DNA of 64,000 bases from Streptomyces sp. Tu6071 (GTDB lineage: Bacteria > Actinomycetota > Actinomycetes > Streptomycetales > Streptomycetaceae): assembly GCF_000213055.1 (NCBI RefSeq), contig NZ_CM001165.1:3149945-3213944 (forward strand), written 5' to 3'. The stretch's first letter is position 1, and the number at the start of each line of letters is the position of its first letter. A model generated the notes under the pieces. That model had not been told where the DNA came from, searched no databases, and saw nothing but the letters and a program-made list of their open reading frames with translations. Below, piece by piece: positions 8,735 to 18,600 of the stretch. Both the position numbers and the translations under genes were made by a program.

Positions 8735-9174
8735 TCCTCCCCCTCCCGCACGAACCGCTCCACGGGCCCCACCGACTGCGCGTGCACGGTGAGGCCGAGC
8801 CCGGGGAAGACGGACGGCACGCGCGCGGTGATCTCCACGCCGACCGTGTGCGCACGCGGCTGGACGAGCTTCACGTCGGGGCCGAGGACGAGCGTGGGCC
8901 CGAGCTGGTCGATGTACGAGTCCGTGACCTCGCGGGCCGCGCCGCGCCACTCGCCAGGGTGCTCGTCGGCGGTCGCCCGCGCCTTGCGTGCCCCGGCCTG
9001 CGCCGCCGCCTGCGCGACGTGGTCGGCGAAGAAGTACAGCGCGAACTGCACCGTCGCGAAGATCATGAAGAAGAGGATCGGGGTGAGGACGACGAACTCG
9101 ATGGCGGTCATACCGGAGTCGCCCCCGCGCCGGCCCGCGCCGGGACCCTCCGGAGCCGCGCCGGAGCCCTCCAT
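8731..9174 (-). CDS. TadE-like pseudopilin (second copy)
   Basis: A 147-residue TadE-family protein: after a short Gly/Arg-rich leader comes RGGDSGMTAIEFVVLTPILFF, again with a Gly-X4-Glu cleavage-like site, a single transmembrane helix and an extracytoplasmic domain. The start is uncertain: ATG at 9174 lacks a clear ribosome-binding site, and GTG codons further upstream are in frame. It lies 101 bases downstream of the flp gene and is coupled to the following tadE. Its sequence differs clearly from that copy, so they are not a recent duplication. Confidence 0.82.
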   Translation of the reverse strand: MEGSGAAPEGPGAGRRGGDSGMTAIEFVVLTPILFFMIFATVQFALYFFADHVAQAAAQAGARKARATADEHPGEWRGAAREVTDSYIDQLGPTLVLGPDVKLVQPRAHTVGVEITARVPSVFPGLGLTVHAQSVGPVERFVREGEE

Positions 9175-9275
9175 GAGCACGCCGGAGCCGGAGGCGTCCC
9201 CGCGACACCTCCGCAGCACCCCGTGCCCCCGCCCCACGTCCGCCCCCTCGCCCGTACGTCCCGATCGCCCCGCGT

Positions 9276-9560
9276 TCAGCAGGTCTTGTCGGCGCTCGCC
9301 CCTTCGATGCACTTGCCGACCTTGTCCGCGCCGCCCTTGAGGGCGGCGTTGAGGATCGCCGCGACGACGCCGACGATCGCGACGACGACGGCGGAGATGA
9401 TGACCCACTCCACCGCCGAGGCGCCCCGGTCGAGTTCGCCGGAGGTGGCGCGGCGGTAGCGGGTCTGGAGGAAGGCCGCCAGGAAGGCGACGGCGGGGTG
9501 TGCGGAGCCGACGAGGCGCCGCGTGTAGAAGTTCTCGGTCGGTGCGTCGTGTTCGTTCAT
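9276..9560 (-). CDS. Flp-type pilin subunit
   Basis: A 94-residue major pilin candidate. The N-terminal 50 residues are hydrophilic or amphipathic, then comes DRGASAVEWVIISAVVVAIVG, which matches the Flp prepilin pattern of Gly, four residues, Glu and an aromatic (here Trp), followed by the hydrophobic helix. The C-terminus is short with two cysteines (GKCIEG and KTC), which could form a loop. GGAGAGGA precedes ATG at 9560 by about 9 bases. The N-terminal leader is longer than in Gram-negative Flp pilins, as is usual in actinomycetes. Confidence 0.85.
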   Translation of the reverse strand: MNEHDAPTENFYTRRLVGSAHPAVAFLAAFLQTRYRRATSGELDRGASAVEWVIISAVVVAIVGVVAAILNAALKGGADKVGKCIEGASADKTC

Positions 9561-9661
9561 GGTGTCCGGGTCCTCTCCGGTCGGTACTGAGGTCGGTCGG
9601 TCCGGTGGACTCGCGCGCGTCCGCGCGGGGGACACCCCGCGCCGTACACGCGCGGCGGCGC

Positions 9662-10600
9662 TCACATCTGGAACACCCGCATCGCGGCGGGGAAGATCAG
9701 GAAGACCAGGAAGCCCGCGCAGAGCAGGAGCTGGGCGATGAGCATGGACTGCGACTTCTCGCCCGCGCTGCCCTCGATCTCGGCGAGTTCGCGGTGCCGC
9801 ATCGTCTCGGCGCGCGAGGCCAGGGATTCCCGCACCTTCGCGCCGTCGTCGGCGACGAGCGCCAACGACGAGGAGAGTTCCTTGAGTTCCTCGATGCCGA
9901 GTTCCTCGCCGAGACGGCCGAGCGCGTACCACTGCGTGTGCCCGGTGATGCGGGCGTCCTGGAGGGCGTCGCGGATGCGGCGCGAGGCCCAGCCGTCGCT
10001 GACCTCGGCGGCGGCGAGCAGCGCCTCGGGGAGGCCGCGCCCGCCCGCGAGGCTCATCGCGACGAGGTCGAGGTAGGCGCCGATGACGCGGCGCAGGTCG
10101 CGGCGCTTGTCCTGGGCGTCGCGGCGGATCTCCAGGTCCGGCAGGAAGAAGAAGAGGATGCCGCACAGCAGCGCGAGCCACACCGGGATGAGGGGGCTGC
10201 GCCCGATGCCGAGCACGGCGACGATCGCGAAGACGGCGGGCCCGAAGACGAGCCCGGCGACGCCGAGCAGCACCTTCGTCGCGAGGAACCTCTCCCAGCT
10301 CCGGTCGAGTACCGCCAGGTCGGCGCGGAGCGAACGCAGTTCCCAGCCCTGCTGCCGGTAGAAGGCGGCGAGGCGCAGGCCGAGCGAGGCGCGCGCGGTC
10401 GCGAACCTGCCGTCGTCCTCCTCGTGCTTGCCGCCCCGGTGCACGGGGGGCTCGTAGGCGCCCCTGGCCCGGAGCGCGTCGACGCGCGCCACGGTCTGGA
10501 GCGGGCTGCGGGCCCCGGGCAGCAGGGCCCGTACGAGCACGTACACACCGAGTCCGACGACGGCGCCCGCGACGACGGGCCCGATCCACTGGCTGTTCAC
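9662..10600 (-). CDS. tadC: Tad pilus inner-membrane platform protein TadC
   Basis: A 312-residue GspF/TadC family membrane protein that, with TadB, forms the platform on which the ATPase drives pilin polymerisation. There is an N-terminal transmembrane segment, a cytoplasmic region ending in a pair of central hydrophobic segments (GIGRSPLIPVWLALLCGILFF), the T2SSF domain (residues about 165-290), and C-terminal transmembrane segments. The GTG start at 10600 overlaps the tadB stop as GTGA. Pilin genes follow 101 bases downstream. Confidence 0.88.
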   Translation of the reverse strand: MNSQWIGPVVAGAVVGLGVYVLVRALLPGARSPLQTVARVDALRARGAYEPPVHRGGKHEEDDGRFATARASLGLRLAAFYRQQGWELRSLRADLAVLDRSWERFLATKVLLGVAGLVFGPAVFAIVAVLGIGRSPLIPVWLALLCGILFFFLPDLEIRRDAQDKRRDLRRVIGAYLDLVAMSLAGGRGLPEALLAAAEVSDGWASRRIRDALQDARITGHTQWYALGRLGEELGIEELKELSSSLALVADDGAKVRESLASRAETMRHRELAEIEGSAGEKSQSMLIAQLLLCAGFLVFLIFPAAMRVFQM

Positions 10601-11652
10601 CGGCGCACCGTCCCCTCGTGCTCGCCGCCGCGTCGCGGCGCCGTCCTGTTCCCGGCGGCGCGCGGTGCGCTCAAGTCGGGCCGTGCCGCTTGGGTCTGCG
10701 TGTCCCGTACGAGGAAGCGCTCGGGGGTCTCGATGGTGGAGAGCTTGCGCAGCCACCAGAAGCCGAGGGCGAAGAGCCCGCAGACCCCGGCGAGGACGAC
10801 CTGCCCGACGGGCGAGTTGTACGGCGAGACGAAGTCCTTGTTGAAGATGGCGAGTCCGAGGACGAAGAGCACGGAGACGGCCACGACGATCTGCACGCTG
10901 CGACGGGTCGCCGCGCGCTGCGCCATGACGCGCTGGCGCATGTCGACCTCCTCGCGCGCGGATTTCGCGAGGGCGCCGAGCACCTGGCGCAGACCGGGGC
11001 CGCGCAGGCGGGCGTTGAGGATGAGCGCGGCGACGATGATGTCGGCGGAGGCGTCGTCGATCTCGTCGGCGAGGGACTGGAGCGCGTCGGGGAGCGGGGT
11101 GCGGGCGCGGAGCCGGTCGACGAGCGCTTCGAGGTGCGGGCGCAGTGCGGGCGCGGCGGCGCGCGCGGAGGCCGGGATGGCCTGTTCGAGCCCGACGGCG
11201 CCCGCGATGGTGTCGCGCAGCGACTCGGTCCAGGTCGCGAGTGCTTCGACGCGGCGCATCTGGGTGCGTTCCTCGCGGGCGCCGCCGAAGAGGCGGTCCC
11301 AGGTGAGGACGAGGATGCCGGCGCCGACGCCCGCGATGACCCAGCCGGTCGCGACGAGCACGAGCACGCCGACGAGCACGGCGGCCGAGGCGCGGCGGCT
11401 GAGGAGGCGCGCGAGTTCGGCGCCGCGCTTCCTACCGCCGGGGCCGTCCGCCCCGGCGGGCTTGGCGGGCCGCCCGTACAGCGCGACGACGAGCAGCGCG
11501 CAGCCGCCGCCCGCGAGCAGCCCGGCCCCGAGCGCGCCGAGGACGCTCGGCGAGAGCAGCCCGCCGAAGTCGCCGAACCCGTCGAGGGGCGAGGCGAGTT
11601 GGCTTCCGGAGGCGAGCACGGCGTGGCCCGTCCCGGTGTGGTCGTGGTTCAT
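10597..11652 (-). CDS. tadB: Tad pilus inner-membrane platform protein TadB
   Basis: A 351-residue T2SSF-domain membrane protein. Hydrophobic segments occur near residues 25-60, 95-125, 265-285 and 300-320, and the cytoplasmic T2SSF domain includes ALATWTESLRDTIAGAVGLEQAI. The ATG at 11652 overlaps the tadA stop (ATGA) and is preceded by GGGGGG. I chose it over a TTG two codons earlier because of this overlap. It is coupled to tadC downstream. Confidence 0.9.
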   Translation of the reverse strand: MNHDHTGTGHAVLASGSQLASPLDGFGDFGGLLSPSVLGALGAGLLAGGGCALLVVALYGRPAKPAGADGPGGRKRGAELARLLSRRASAAVLVGVLVLVATGWVIAGVGAGILVLTWDRLFGGAREERTQMRRVEALATWTESLRDTIAGAVGLEQAIPASARAAAPALRPHLEALVDRLRARTPLPDALQSLADEIDDASADIIVAALILNARLRGPGLRQVLGALAKSAREEVDMRQRVMAQRAATRRSVQIVVAVSVLFVLGLAIFNKDFVSPYNSPVGQVVLAGVCGLFALGFWWLRKLSTIETPERFLVRDTQTQAARPDLSAPRAAGNRTAPRRGGEHEGTVRR

Positions 11653-12950
11653 CCCCAAGCCCCCCGATACCCCTGCGCGACGAGGTCTTCGAGGCAGGAG
11701 ACGGGTGCGTGCGGGACGACGCGGCCGTCCGGGGCCTCGGTGAAGATCTCGCTGGACAGGACGCGGCCGTCGACACCGTTGACCTCGCGGATGGAGGTGA
11801 CGAGGCGCTGGAGGCCGCCGCCGAGGTGGTAGGTGTTGCGGCGCTCGATGAAGACGACGAAGTTGATGGCGCCCGCGACGAGCATCTGGCTCGCTTCGAC
11901 GGGCAGGTGCTCGGCGGCCTGGAGCGCGTACGTGGACACGCGGTTGAAGACCTCGGCGGAGCTGTTGGCGTGGATCGTGGAGAGCGAGCCGTCGTTGCCC
12001 TGCGACATCGCGTTGAGCATCGTGACGATCTCGTCGCCGAGCACCTCGCCGACGATGACGCGCGAGGGGTTCATGCGCAGCGAGCGGCGGACGAGTTCCG
12101 CCATCGTGATGGCGCCCTGGCCCTCGGAGTTGGGCAGCCGTTCCTCGAACGCGACGACGTTCGGGTGGAGTTCGGGGAAGGCGTCGAGGCCGAGTTCGAG
12201 CGCGCGCTCGACGGTGATGAGGCGCTCGGGCGGGGGTATCTCGTTGGCGAGCGCGCGCAGCAGCGTCGTCTTGCCCGCGTTGGTGGCCCCGGCGATCATG
12301 ATGTTCTTGCGGGCGCGCACGGCGCAGGCGAGGAAGTGGCCGATCTCCGGGGTGAGGGTGCCGTTGCCGACGAGGTCGGACATGAAGACCTTGCCCATGC
12401 GGGCGCGGCGGATGGAGAGCGCGGGGCGGCGCGTGACGTCCATGACGGCGGAGAGCCTGGAGCCGTCCGGGAGGCGGAGGTCGAGCTGCGGGTTCGCCGA
12501 GTCGAAGGGGCGCGAGGAGAGCCCGGAGTAGGCGCCGAGGACCTGGATCAGCTCGATGAGTTCCTCGTCGTTCTCGGCGACGGGCTCGCCGAGGACCTCA
12601 TGGCCGTCCGCGTAGCCGATGAAGACCTGGTCGTGCCCGTTGATGTCGATGTTCTCGACCTCGGGGTCGTCCAGGAGCGGCTGGAGCCGCCCGACACCGA
12701 AGAGCGCCGCGTGCACGGCGGAGGCGTAGCCCTCCTCGGTCTCGGCGTCGAAGGGGGTGCGGCCCGCGTTGATCTCCCCGCGGGCGTAGTCCTCCAGTAT
12801 CTGCGCGATGACGGCGCGCGCGTACTGCCGCTCGTCCTCGCCGGACATCGCGGCGACGCCGTCGGCCTGGTCCTGGCGCCGCTGCTCGGCGATCCGGTCC
12901 CCGGCCTCCTGCCGGAACCGCTTGACGAGCTGATGATCGACCCCGCTCAC
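11649..12950 (-). CDS. tadA: Tad/Flp pilus assembly secretion ATPase TadA (CpaF)
   Basis: A 433-residue VirB11/PilT-type hexameric ATPase. Walker A is GATNAGKT (221-228); the Walker B region is RVIVGEVLGDE (297-307); the Asp/His-box motif SLSTIHANS follows. It powers both assembly and, in some systems, retraction of Flp pili. The start GTG at 12950 overlaps the stop of the preceding CpaE-like gene (GTGA), fixing the start. It is the only secretion ATPase in the locus. Confidence 0.93.
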   Translation of the reverse strand: MSGVDHQLVKRFRQEAGDRIAEQRRQDQADGVAAMSGEDERQYARAVIAQILEDYARGEINAGRTPFDAETEEGYASAVHAALFGVGRLQPLLDDPEVENIDINGHDQVFIGYADGHEVLGEPVAENDEELIELIQVLGAYSGLSSRPFDSANPQLDLRLPDGSRLSAVMDVTRRPALSIRRARMGKVFMSDLVGNGTLTPEIGHFLACAVRARKNIMIAGATNAGKTTLLRALANEIPPPERLITVERALELGLDAFPELHPNVVAFEERLPNSEGQGAITMAELVRRSLRMNPSRVIVGEVLGDEIVTMLNAMSQGNDGSLSTIHANSSAEVFNRVSTYALQAAEHLPVEASQMLVAGAINFVVFIERRNTYHLGGGLQRLVTSIREVNGVDGRVLSSEIFTEAPDGRVVPHAPVSCLEDLVAQGYRGAWG

Positions 12951-14026
12951 CGGGGGGCTCCGGGCGCGGAGCCGGGAGCGCTGCCGCCCGGCGCGGGGGC
13001 GGGGTGGCCGCCGGGGGCGGGGTGGCCGCCGGGGGCGGGGTGGCCGCCGGGGGCATGGTGGCCGCCGGGGGCATGGTGGCCGCCCGGCGCGGGCTGCGGA
13101 CCGGCGGCGTGCGGCTGCCCGGCGGCCTGCGGCGGTACGGGTGCGGGGCCGCCCTGCGCGAACGGGGCGGCGCCCGGGACGGGGGCGACCGGGCCGCCCG
13201 CCCCCTGGCCGGGACCGGGCGCGGTGGCCCACAGCGTCCCGTACCGCTGCTGGATGTCCGCGGAGACCTTCCGCGCGGACCGCACGAGGAGCGATTTGTC
13301 GAGGCGGCCCCGGCGGCGCCCGGCGAGCTGTTCGGCGCCGGACTCGTCCTCGGCGAGGGTGCCGACGACGCGCGCGCCGGACTGCGTGGCGTGGAGCATC
13401 TCGTCGAGCTGGTGCACGAGCTTGCCCGCGCCGCCGGTCTCCGCCACGAGGACGACGCCGATGAGCGGGGTCCCGAGCTGCGCCGCGCCGCGCCGTTCGC
13501 CGTGCAGGCGGCGGGCGAGGTGGCTCGCGCGGTCGCGGACGCGGGCGAGGGACTCGGGTGTGGTGCGGGCGAGGAGGAGGACGAGCGCCGCGTGCGGGAG
13601 CAGGTCGAGGACGGGGCTGTCGCCGCTGACGCGCCCGCAGTCGGCGATGACGTCGGCGGGGGCGTGCGGCGAGTCCTGGAGCTGGGCGAAGGCGCGGCCG
13701 AGGAGCGGCCACGTACCGCTGAGCCCGGCGGCCTGCTCGGCGCCGCCGAGTCCGACGAGGACGTCGAGTCCCCCGGCGAGGGCCTGGGCGTGGTCCCAGA
13801 GCTGGTCGGGGGCGAGGCCCCGGCGGGCGGTCGCGGCGATCGACAGCAGGCCGAGGTTCGGGTCGAGCTGACCGCCGTGCGCGGCGGCGCTGCGGTAGAC
13901 GAGGTCGCCCCCGGCGGGGTCGGTCTCGGCGAGCAGGACGCGGCGCGGCCAGATCGCGGCGAGCGCGACGGCGGCGGTGGTGACCCCGGGGGAGCCCTTG
14001 TCCGCCGCGAGTGCGATGAGCGCCAT
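12947..14026 (-). CDS. CpaE/TadZ-like P-loop protein with His/Gly/Pro-repeat tail
   Basis: A 359-residue MinD/ParA-type protein. The N-terminus MALIALAADKGSPGVTT has a deviant Walker A (10-17), and LLAETDPAGGDLVYR follows as expected for the family. TadZ/CpaE proteins localise the pilus machine in the cell. From about residue 285 the protein becomes Pro/Gly/Ala-rich and ends with repeated APGGHHAPGGHP units, an unusual histidine-rich tail. Start ATG at 14026 has a usable AGGAGG upstream. It sits 25 bases after the cpaB-like gene and is coupled to tadA. Confidence 0.85.
   Translation of the reverse strand: MALIALAADKGSPGVTTAAVALAAIWPRRVLLAETDPAGGDLVYRSAAAHGGQLDPNLGLLSIAATARRGLAPDQLWDHAQALAGGLDVLVGLGGAEQAAGLSGTWPLLGRAFAQLQDSPHAPADVIADCGRVSGDSPVLDLLPHAALVLLLARTTPESLARVRDRASHLARRLHGERRGAAQLGTPLIGVVLVAETGGAGKLVHQLDEMLHATQSGARVVGTLAEDESGAEQLAGRRRGRLDKSLLVRSARKVSADIQQRYGTLWATAPGPGQGAGGPVAPVPGAAPFAQGGPAPVPPQAAGQPHAAGPQPAPGGHHAPGGHHAPGGHPAPGGHPAPGGHPAPAPGGSAPGSAPGAPR
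13003..13092. repeat. Five tandem 18-base repeats inside the CpaE-like gene
   Basis: Five copies of the 18-base unit GGTGGCCGCCGGGGGCGG, with the last bases varying between GCGG and GCAT, encode the APGGH[HP] repeats on the minus strand. Copies 3 and 4 differ from 1 and 2 by the change that creates a second His. The block is a likely slippage hot spot. Confidence 0.9.
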
Positions 14027-14051
14027 GTCTCGTACCTCCTGGTGAAGCGGC

Positions 14052-14783
14052 TCAGTCGCGGGAGCGGCCGGGCACGAGAACGACGGCGACCTCGCCCACG
14101 GAGGACGCCTGGGCGAGGGCCTGGGCCTCGCTCGCCGGGACGGAGACGGTGAGGGTGCGGTCCCCGGTGGACAGGGCCTCGCCCCCCTTGGAGCTGCCGT
14201 CGGCGTCCTTCACGTCGGCCTGGGCGCTGAGCAGGGTGCGGTTCCCGGCCGAGGAGCCGGACTCCCCGGAGGCGGGGGCGCCCGCGTCCTTGCCGACGTG
14301 GTAGACGGCGACGGTGTCGCCGGGCTTGAGGCCGCCCGGGTACTGGCCCTCCTGGAGGGCGAGCCCGACGAGCGCCTTGCCCTCGTCCACCACCGACTTG
14401 TCCTTGGCGATCAGCATCTCGCCGACGACGAGCGAGCCCTTGGGAAGGGCGGAGCCGAGCTTGTACTTGCTCTTCGCCAGGTCGATCTGGTCCCAGTTCA
14501 GGTAGTGGATGGACTCGTCCTTGGCGACGAGGATGTCCGTGGTGTTGTCGCGGGAGAGCGAGCCGCCCGCCGGGATGTCCTTCGTGGTCCGTACGACGGA
14601 GACGCGGTCCCCCGCCTGCATCACGAGGAGCGTCGCCGCGAGGGCGCCCGCGAGGATCAGGAGGACGGCGAGCGCGGCGAGCGCGGGCTTGCGCTCCCGG
14701 GGAGGGCTCGGCAGCCGTTCGCCTGCGGTGGGCTGCTGGGCGGGCGCGGACGCACGGCTCGACGCCCTCTCCTGGACCTTCAC
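14052..14783 (-). CDS. SAF-domain Flp pilus assembly protein (CpaB/RcpC-like)
   Basis: A 243-residue protein with a hydrophilic N-terminus, one transmembrane helix (KPALAALAVLLILAGALAATL) and an extracytoplasmic SAF domain with DIPAGGSLSRDN and GLALQEGQYPGGLKPGDTVAVY. CpaB/RcpC proteins act in Flp pilus biogenesis, possibly at the cell wall. I chose GTG at 14783, with GGGGAG 7 bases upstream; the frame stays open to 14987 but that extension is Arg-rich and lacks a start signal. It is the first gene of the tad operon. Confidence 0.82.
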   Translation of the reverse strand: MKVQERASSRASAPAQQPTAGERLPSPPRERKPALAALAVLLILAGALAATLLVMQAGDRVSVVRTTKDIPAGGSLSRDNTTDILVAKDESIHYLNWDQIDLAKSKYKLGSALPKGSLVVGEMLIAKDKSVVDEGKALVGLALQEGQYPGGLKPGDTVAVYHVGKDAGAPASGESGSSAGNRTLLSAQADVKDADGSSKGGEALSTGDRTLTVSVPASEAQALAQASSVGEVAVVLVPGRSRD

Positions 14784-15193
14784 GCGCGTGCTCCCCGTAT
14801 CCCCGCCGATGACCGGGCACTCCGCCGGTACCGGTACGTTCCGTGACTCGCGGCCCCAACCCCGGCGTGCGCACGTCGCGTTGTCGCGTGCGATTCCCCC
14901 GCCGGTCCGTCTCTCACGGGCCATGTCAAGCCCACGCACCGTACCAGTGGCACGGAGGCCGCTCAAGGCTCCCCGGACCGCACCCACTTGACCGAAATCA
15001 GCCCGAACACGTCTCTAACCATCCTTGTCGCATGGCCCGTTCACCCGATCTCCACGCCCCACCATCCGGAATCCCCCGATCCGCTTCCCTCCCCCCGAAG
15101 GAGTGAGCGCCCACTCCCCCCGGCCCCCTTCACCCCCACGGGACCCCGCTCCGCCTCCCCCTACGCTCCCCACGACCGACGAAAGGGACCCCC
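14784..15193. promoter_or_regulatory. Divergent intergenic region between tad operon and type VII pair
   Basis: About 410 bases without a supported gene. It must hold the promoters for the leftward tad operon and the rightward WXG100 gene. A 10-base palindrome CCGGTACCGG (14825-14834) sits about 40 bases before the cpaB-like start and is an operator candidate. TTGACC at 14988 could be a -35 element for the rightward gene, but no good -10 follows at the right distance. Confidence 0.35.
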
Positions 15194-15493
15194 ATGGCCA
15201 AGGACGCCGAACTCACCTACGCCGAGATGCACCGCGCCGCGGGCCGCCTCACCGAGGCCAGGACCACGATCGACGAGGACCTCGAAGCCCTGGAGCGCTG
15301 GATCGAGCAACTGGTCCGCGACGGCTACACCACCCGCCGCAGCAGCGTCGCCTTCGAGGAGTCCTTCAAGGAGTTCAAGCGGGGCATCAAGAACACGATC
15401 CAGGGGCTCGACGGGATGAGCTCCTTCCTCCACCAGGCCGCCCGGTCCTACGAGGACCTGGACACCGAGCTGGCACGGGGCGTCCGGGGGTGA
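15194..15493 (+). CDS. WXG100-family type VII secretion substrate-like protein
   Basis: A 99-residue, highly helical, Glu/Arg-rich protein of the size of EsxA/WXG100 proteins. The pattern, helix, then LVRDGYTTRRSS, then a second helix with FEESFKEFKRGIKNTI and FLHQAARSYEDLD, matches the helix-turn-helix hairpin of Streptomyces Esx-like proteins. The turn reads RDGY, and the classical Trp-X-Gly is absent. AAAGGGA precedes the ATG. The FtsK/EssC-like ATPase gene follows 142 bases downstream on the same strand, which supports a type VII role. Confidence 0.72.
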   Translation: MAKDAELTYAEMHRAAGRLTEARTTIDEDLEALERWIEQLVRDGYTTRRSSVAFEESFKEFKRGIKNTIQGLDGMSSFLHQAARSYEDLDTELARGVRG

Positions 15494-15635
15494 GGGCACG
15501 GCCTCGGAACGGGGCCCGCACGCCCGCGCCGGACCCCCGGGAGGGGGCCTCTCCACGGATGCCCGAGCCCCCGCGTCAAGCACGCCGCCTCCCCTAACGA
15601 GTGATCCACCCGTCCCCGCCGCCGAAGGAGTACCC

Positions 15636-18600
15636 GTGCGGATCGCCCTCACCGTTGTGGACCCCCGGCTCGGCCGCACCGCCGACGTCGTCCTCGTGGC
15701 GGAGGAGGGGACCGGTGCCGCCGAGGTCGTCGCCGCGCTGGCACGGCACACCGGCTCGGCGCCGGACTCCCCGGCCTTCGTCGACGGACTGCCGCTCCGG
15801 CTGCCGCTGCGCGACGGCTGCGTCGTGAGCCTCGGCGGCCCCGGCGGGTGCGCGGGCGGCGAGCCGACGGGGCTCGTGGAGGTACGGGTCGCGGGCGGCC
15901 CCGACGCGGGCGGCGTCCACCGCCTGGGGGCGGGCCGGTACGTCCTCGGCTCCGGTCCGCACGCCCGGCCCCGCGTCGCCGACCCCGGACTCCCGCCCCA
16001 CGCCCTCACCCTGCGCATCGCGCCGGACGGCACCTGCGCCTACGAAGCCCCCGCCGGGGACCTCCACGTCGACGGCACCCCCGCCCCCGGGACCGGCACC
16101 TGGCCGCACGGCTCCCCGTTCGCCCTCGCCGACACCCTCCTCGTCCTCGACCGCTACCTCCCGCCCGACGCCGCGCTCACCCCCACCGAGGACGGCACCG
16201 CGCTCGCCCTCAACCGCCCGCCCCGCCTGCACCCGCCCGCCCCCGCGCACCGCTTCCGCCTCCCCCCGCCCGTCCCGCCCCACGAGCCGCGCCCGCTCCC
16301 CTGGCTCATGGCGGCGGCACCGCTGCTGTGCGCGCTCGTCTCCGTCGCGCTCTTCGGCCGCTGGTACTACCTCGCCCTCGCCGCCCTGAGCCCCGTGCTC
16401 CTCCTCGCGACGCACTGCCTCGACAAACGCCACGGCCGTACCTCGCACGCCGTCCGCCTCAAGAAGTACGCGGCCCACAAGGCCCGCGTCGAGGCCGCCG
16501 CGCGGGACGCCCTCGCCGCCGAACGGCGGACCCGGCTCCGCGCCTCCCCCGACCCCGCCACCGTCCTCGGCCTCGCGACCGGCCCCCGCGCCCGCCTGTG
16601 GGAGCGCCGCCGCACCGACCCCGACCACCTTCTCCTCCGTTTCGGCACCGGCACCCTGCCCTCCGCCGTCCTCCTCGACGACCCCGCCGCCGACGAACAC
16701 GAGCGCACCACCTCCCACCCCCTCACCGACGTCCCCGCCGCTCTCCCCCTCGCCGCGCTCGGCGTCCTCGGCATCGCGGGGCCACGGGCCCGCGCCCTCG
16801 CCCGCTGGTCCGTCGCCCAACTCGCCGCTCTCCACAGCCCCCTCGACGTCCGCGTCCTCGTCCTGACGGACCCCGCGGCGCGCCCCGACTGGCACTGGCT
16901 CCGCCACCTCCCCCACGCCCGCCCCACCGGCCCCGCGGGCCCCCACACCCTGCTCGGCACCGATCCCGAGACCGTCACCGCCCGCCTCAAGGAACTCACC
17001 CGGCTGCTCGACACGAGACGTGCGGCGGCGGAGGAACGGGGCGCCACGACCCAGCGCCCCGAACCGGACCTCGTCGTCGTGTGGGACGGCGCCCGGCGAC
17101 TGCGGGAGCAGGCGGGGGCCGTGCGCCTCCTCCGCGAAGGCCCGTCCGTCGGCATCCACGCGCTGTGTCTCGACGCCGAGGAGGCCGGACTCCCCGCCGA
17201 GTGCCAAGGGCTCGTCACCCCCGACCCCCGCCACCCGCACCGTCTGCGCGTGCGCCGCACCGGCTCCGCGCCGGTCGACTCCGTACGGCCCGATCTCGTA
17301 CGCACCGTGTGGAGCGAACGCCTCGCCCGCGCCCTCGCCCCGCTCCGCGACCCGGGCCCCGGCACCCCCGATGCCGCCCTCCCCACCACCTCCCGGCTCC
17401 TTCCGCTGCTCGGCCTCGACCCGCCCACCTCCTCGGCCGTCCGGGCGCGTTGGCTCACCGAGGCCCCCTCCACCACCGCCGTCCTCGGCGAGTCGTACGA
17501 GGGCCCCTTCTCCGTCGACCTGTGCCGCGACGGGCCGCACGGGCTCGTCGCCGGCACGACGGGCTCGGGCAAGTCCGAACTGCTCCAGACCCTCGTGGCC
17601 TCGCTCGCCGCCTCCAACACCCCCGAGCAGCTGAATTTCGTCCTCGTCGACTACAAGGGCGGCGCCGCCTTCCGCGACTGCGACCGCCTCCCGCACACCG
17701 TCGGCACGGTCACCGACCTCGACACCCACCTCACCGAACGCGCCCTCGTCTCCCTGCGCGCCGAACTCCACCGCAGGGAAAGCCTCCTGGCCGCGGCGGG
17801 CGCGAAGGACATCGAGGAGTACGGGGCCGGGGCACCCGGAACCCCGGCCGGGACCGGCGCGCGGGCCGCGACCAACGCGACCAACGCGACCGACGCGACC
17901 GACGGACTCGGCACACCCGCCGTCCCCGGCAGACCGCTTGCCCTCGTTGTCTCCACCGCCGAGCGCCGCCCGCCCCTCCCCCGCCTCGTCCTCGTCATCG
18001 ACGAGTTCGCCTCGCTCGCCCGTGAACTCCCCGATTTCGTCTCGGGTCTCGTCGACCTCGCGCAGCGCGGGCGCAGCCTCGGCATCCACCTGTTGCTCGC
18101 GACACAGCGTCCCGCCGGGGTCGTCTCGCCCGAGATCCGCGCCAACACCACCCTGCGGATCGCGCTCCGTGTCACCGACCCCGGCGAGTCCGGCGACGTC
18201 ATCGACTCGCCCGAGGCCGCACACCTCGCGAAGACGACGCCGGGGCGCGCCCTCGCCCGCCTCGGCCACGCCTCGCTCACCCCCTTCCAGACCGCCCGCG
18301 TCGCGGGCGGCGCCCCCCGCGCGACCACCGCGCCCCGCCCCGTGTGGACCCACCCCCTGAGCTGGGAAGACCTCGGTCACCCCACCCCCGTCCCGCCACC
18401 GCCCAAGACCCCGGGCGACGAGGGCCCGACCGACCTGGAAGCCCTCGTCACCGCGATCCGCGACGCCACCGCCACCCTCGCCCTGCCCCCGCCGCACGCC
18501 CCCTGGCTCCCCGCCCTCCCCGACCACGTGCGCCTCACCACCCTCACCACGGCGGACGCCCCGCCCGGGTCCGTCCCGTACGGCATCGAGGACCACCCGG

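Noticed and set aside
14784-14987. N-terminal extension of the CpaB-like gene
   Set aside because: The extension is Arg-rich, and a good start with GGGGAG exists at 14783.
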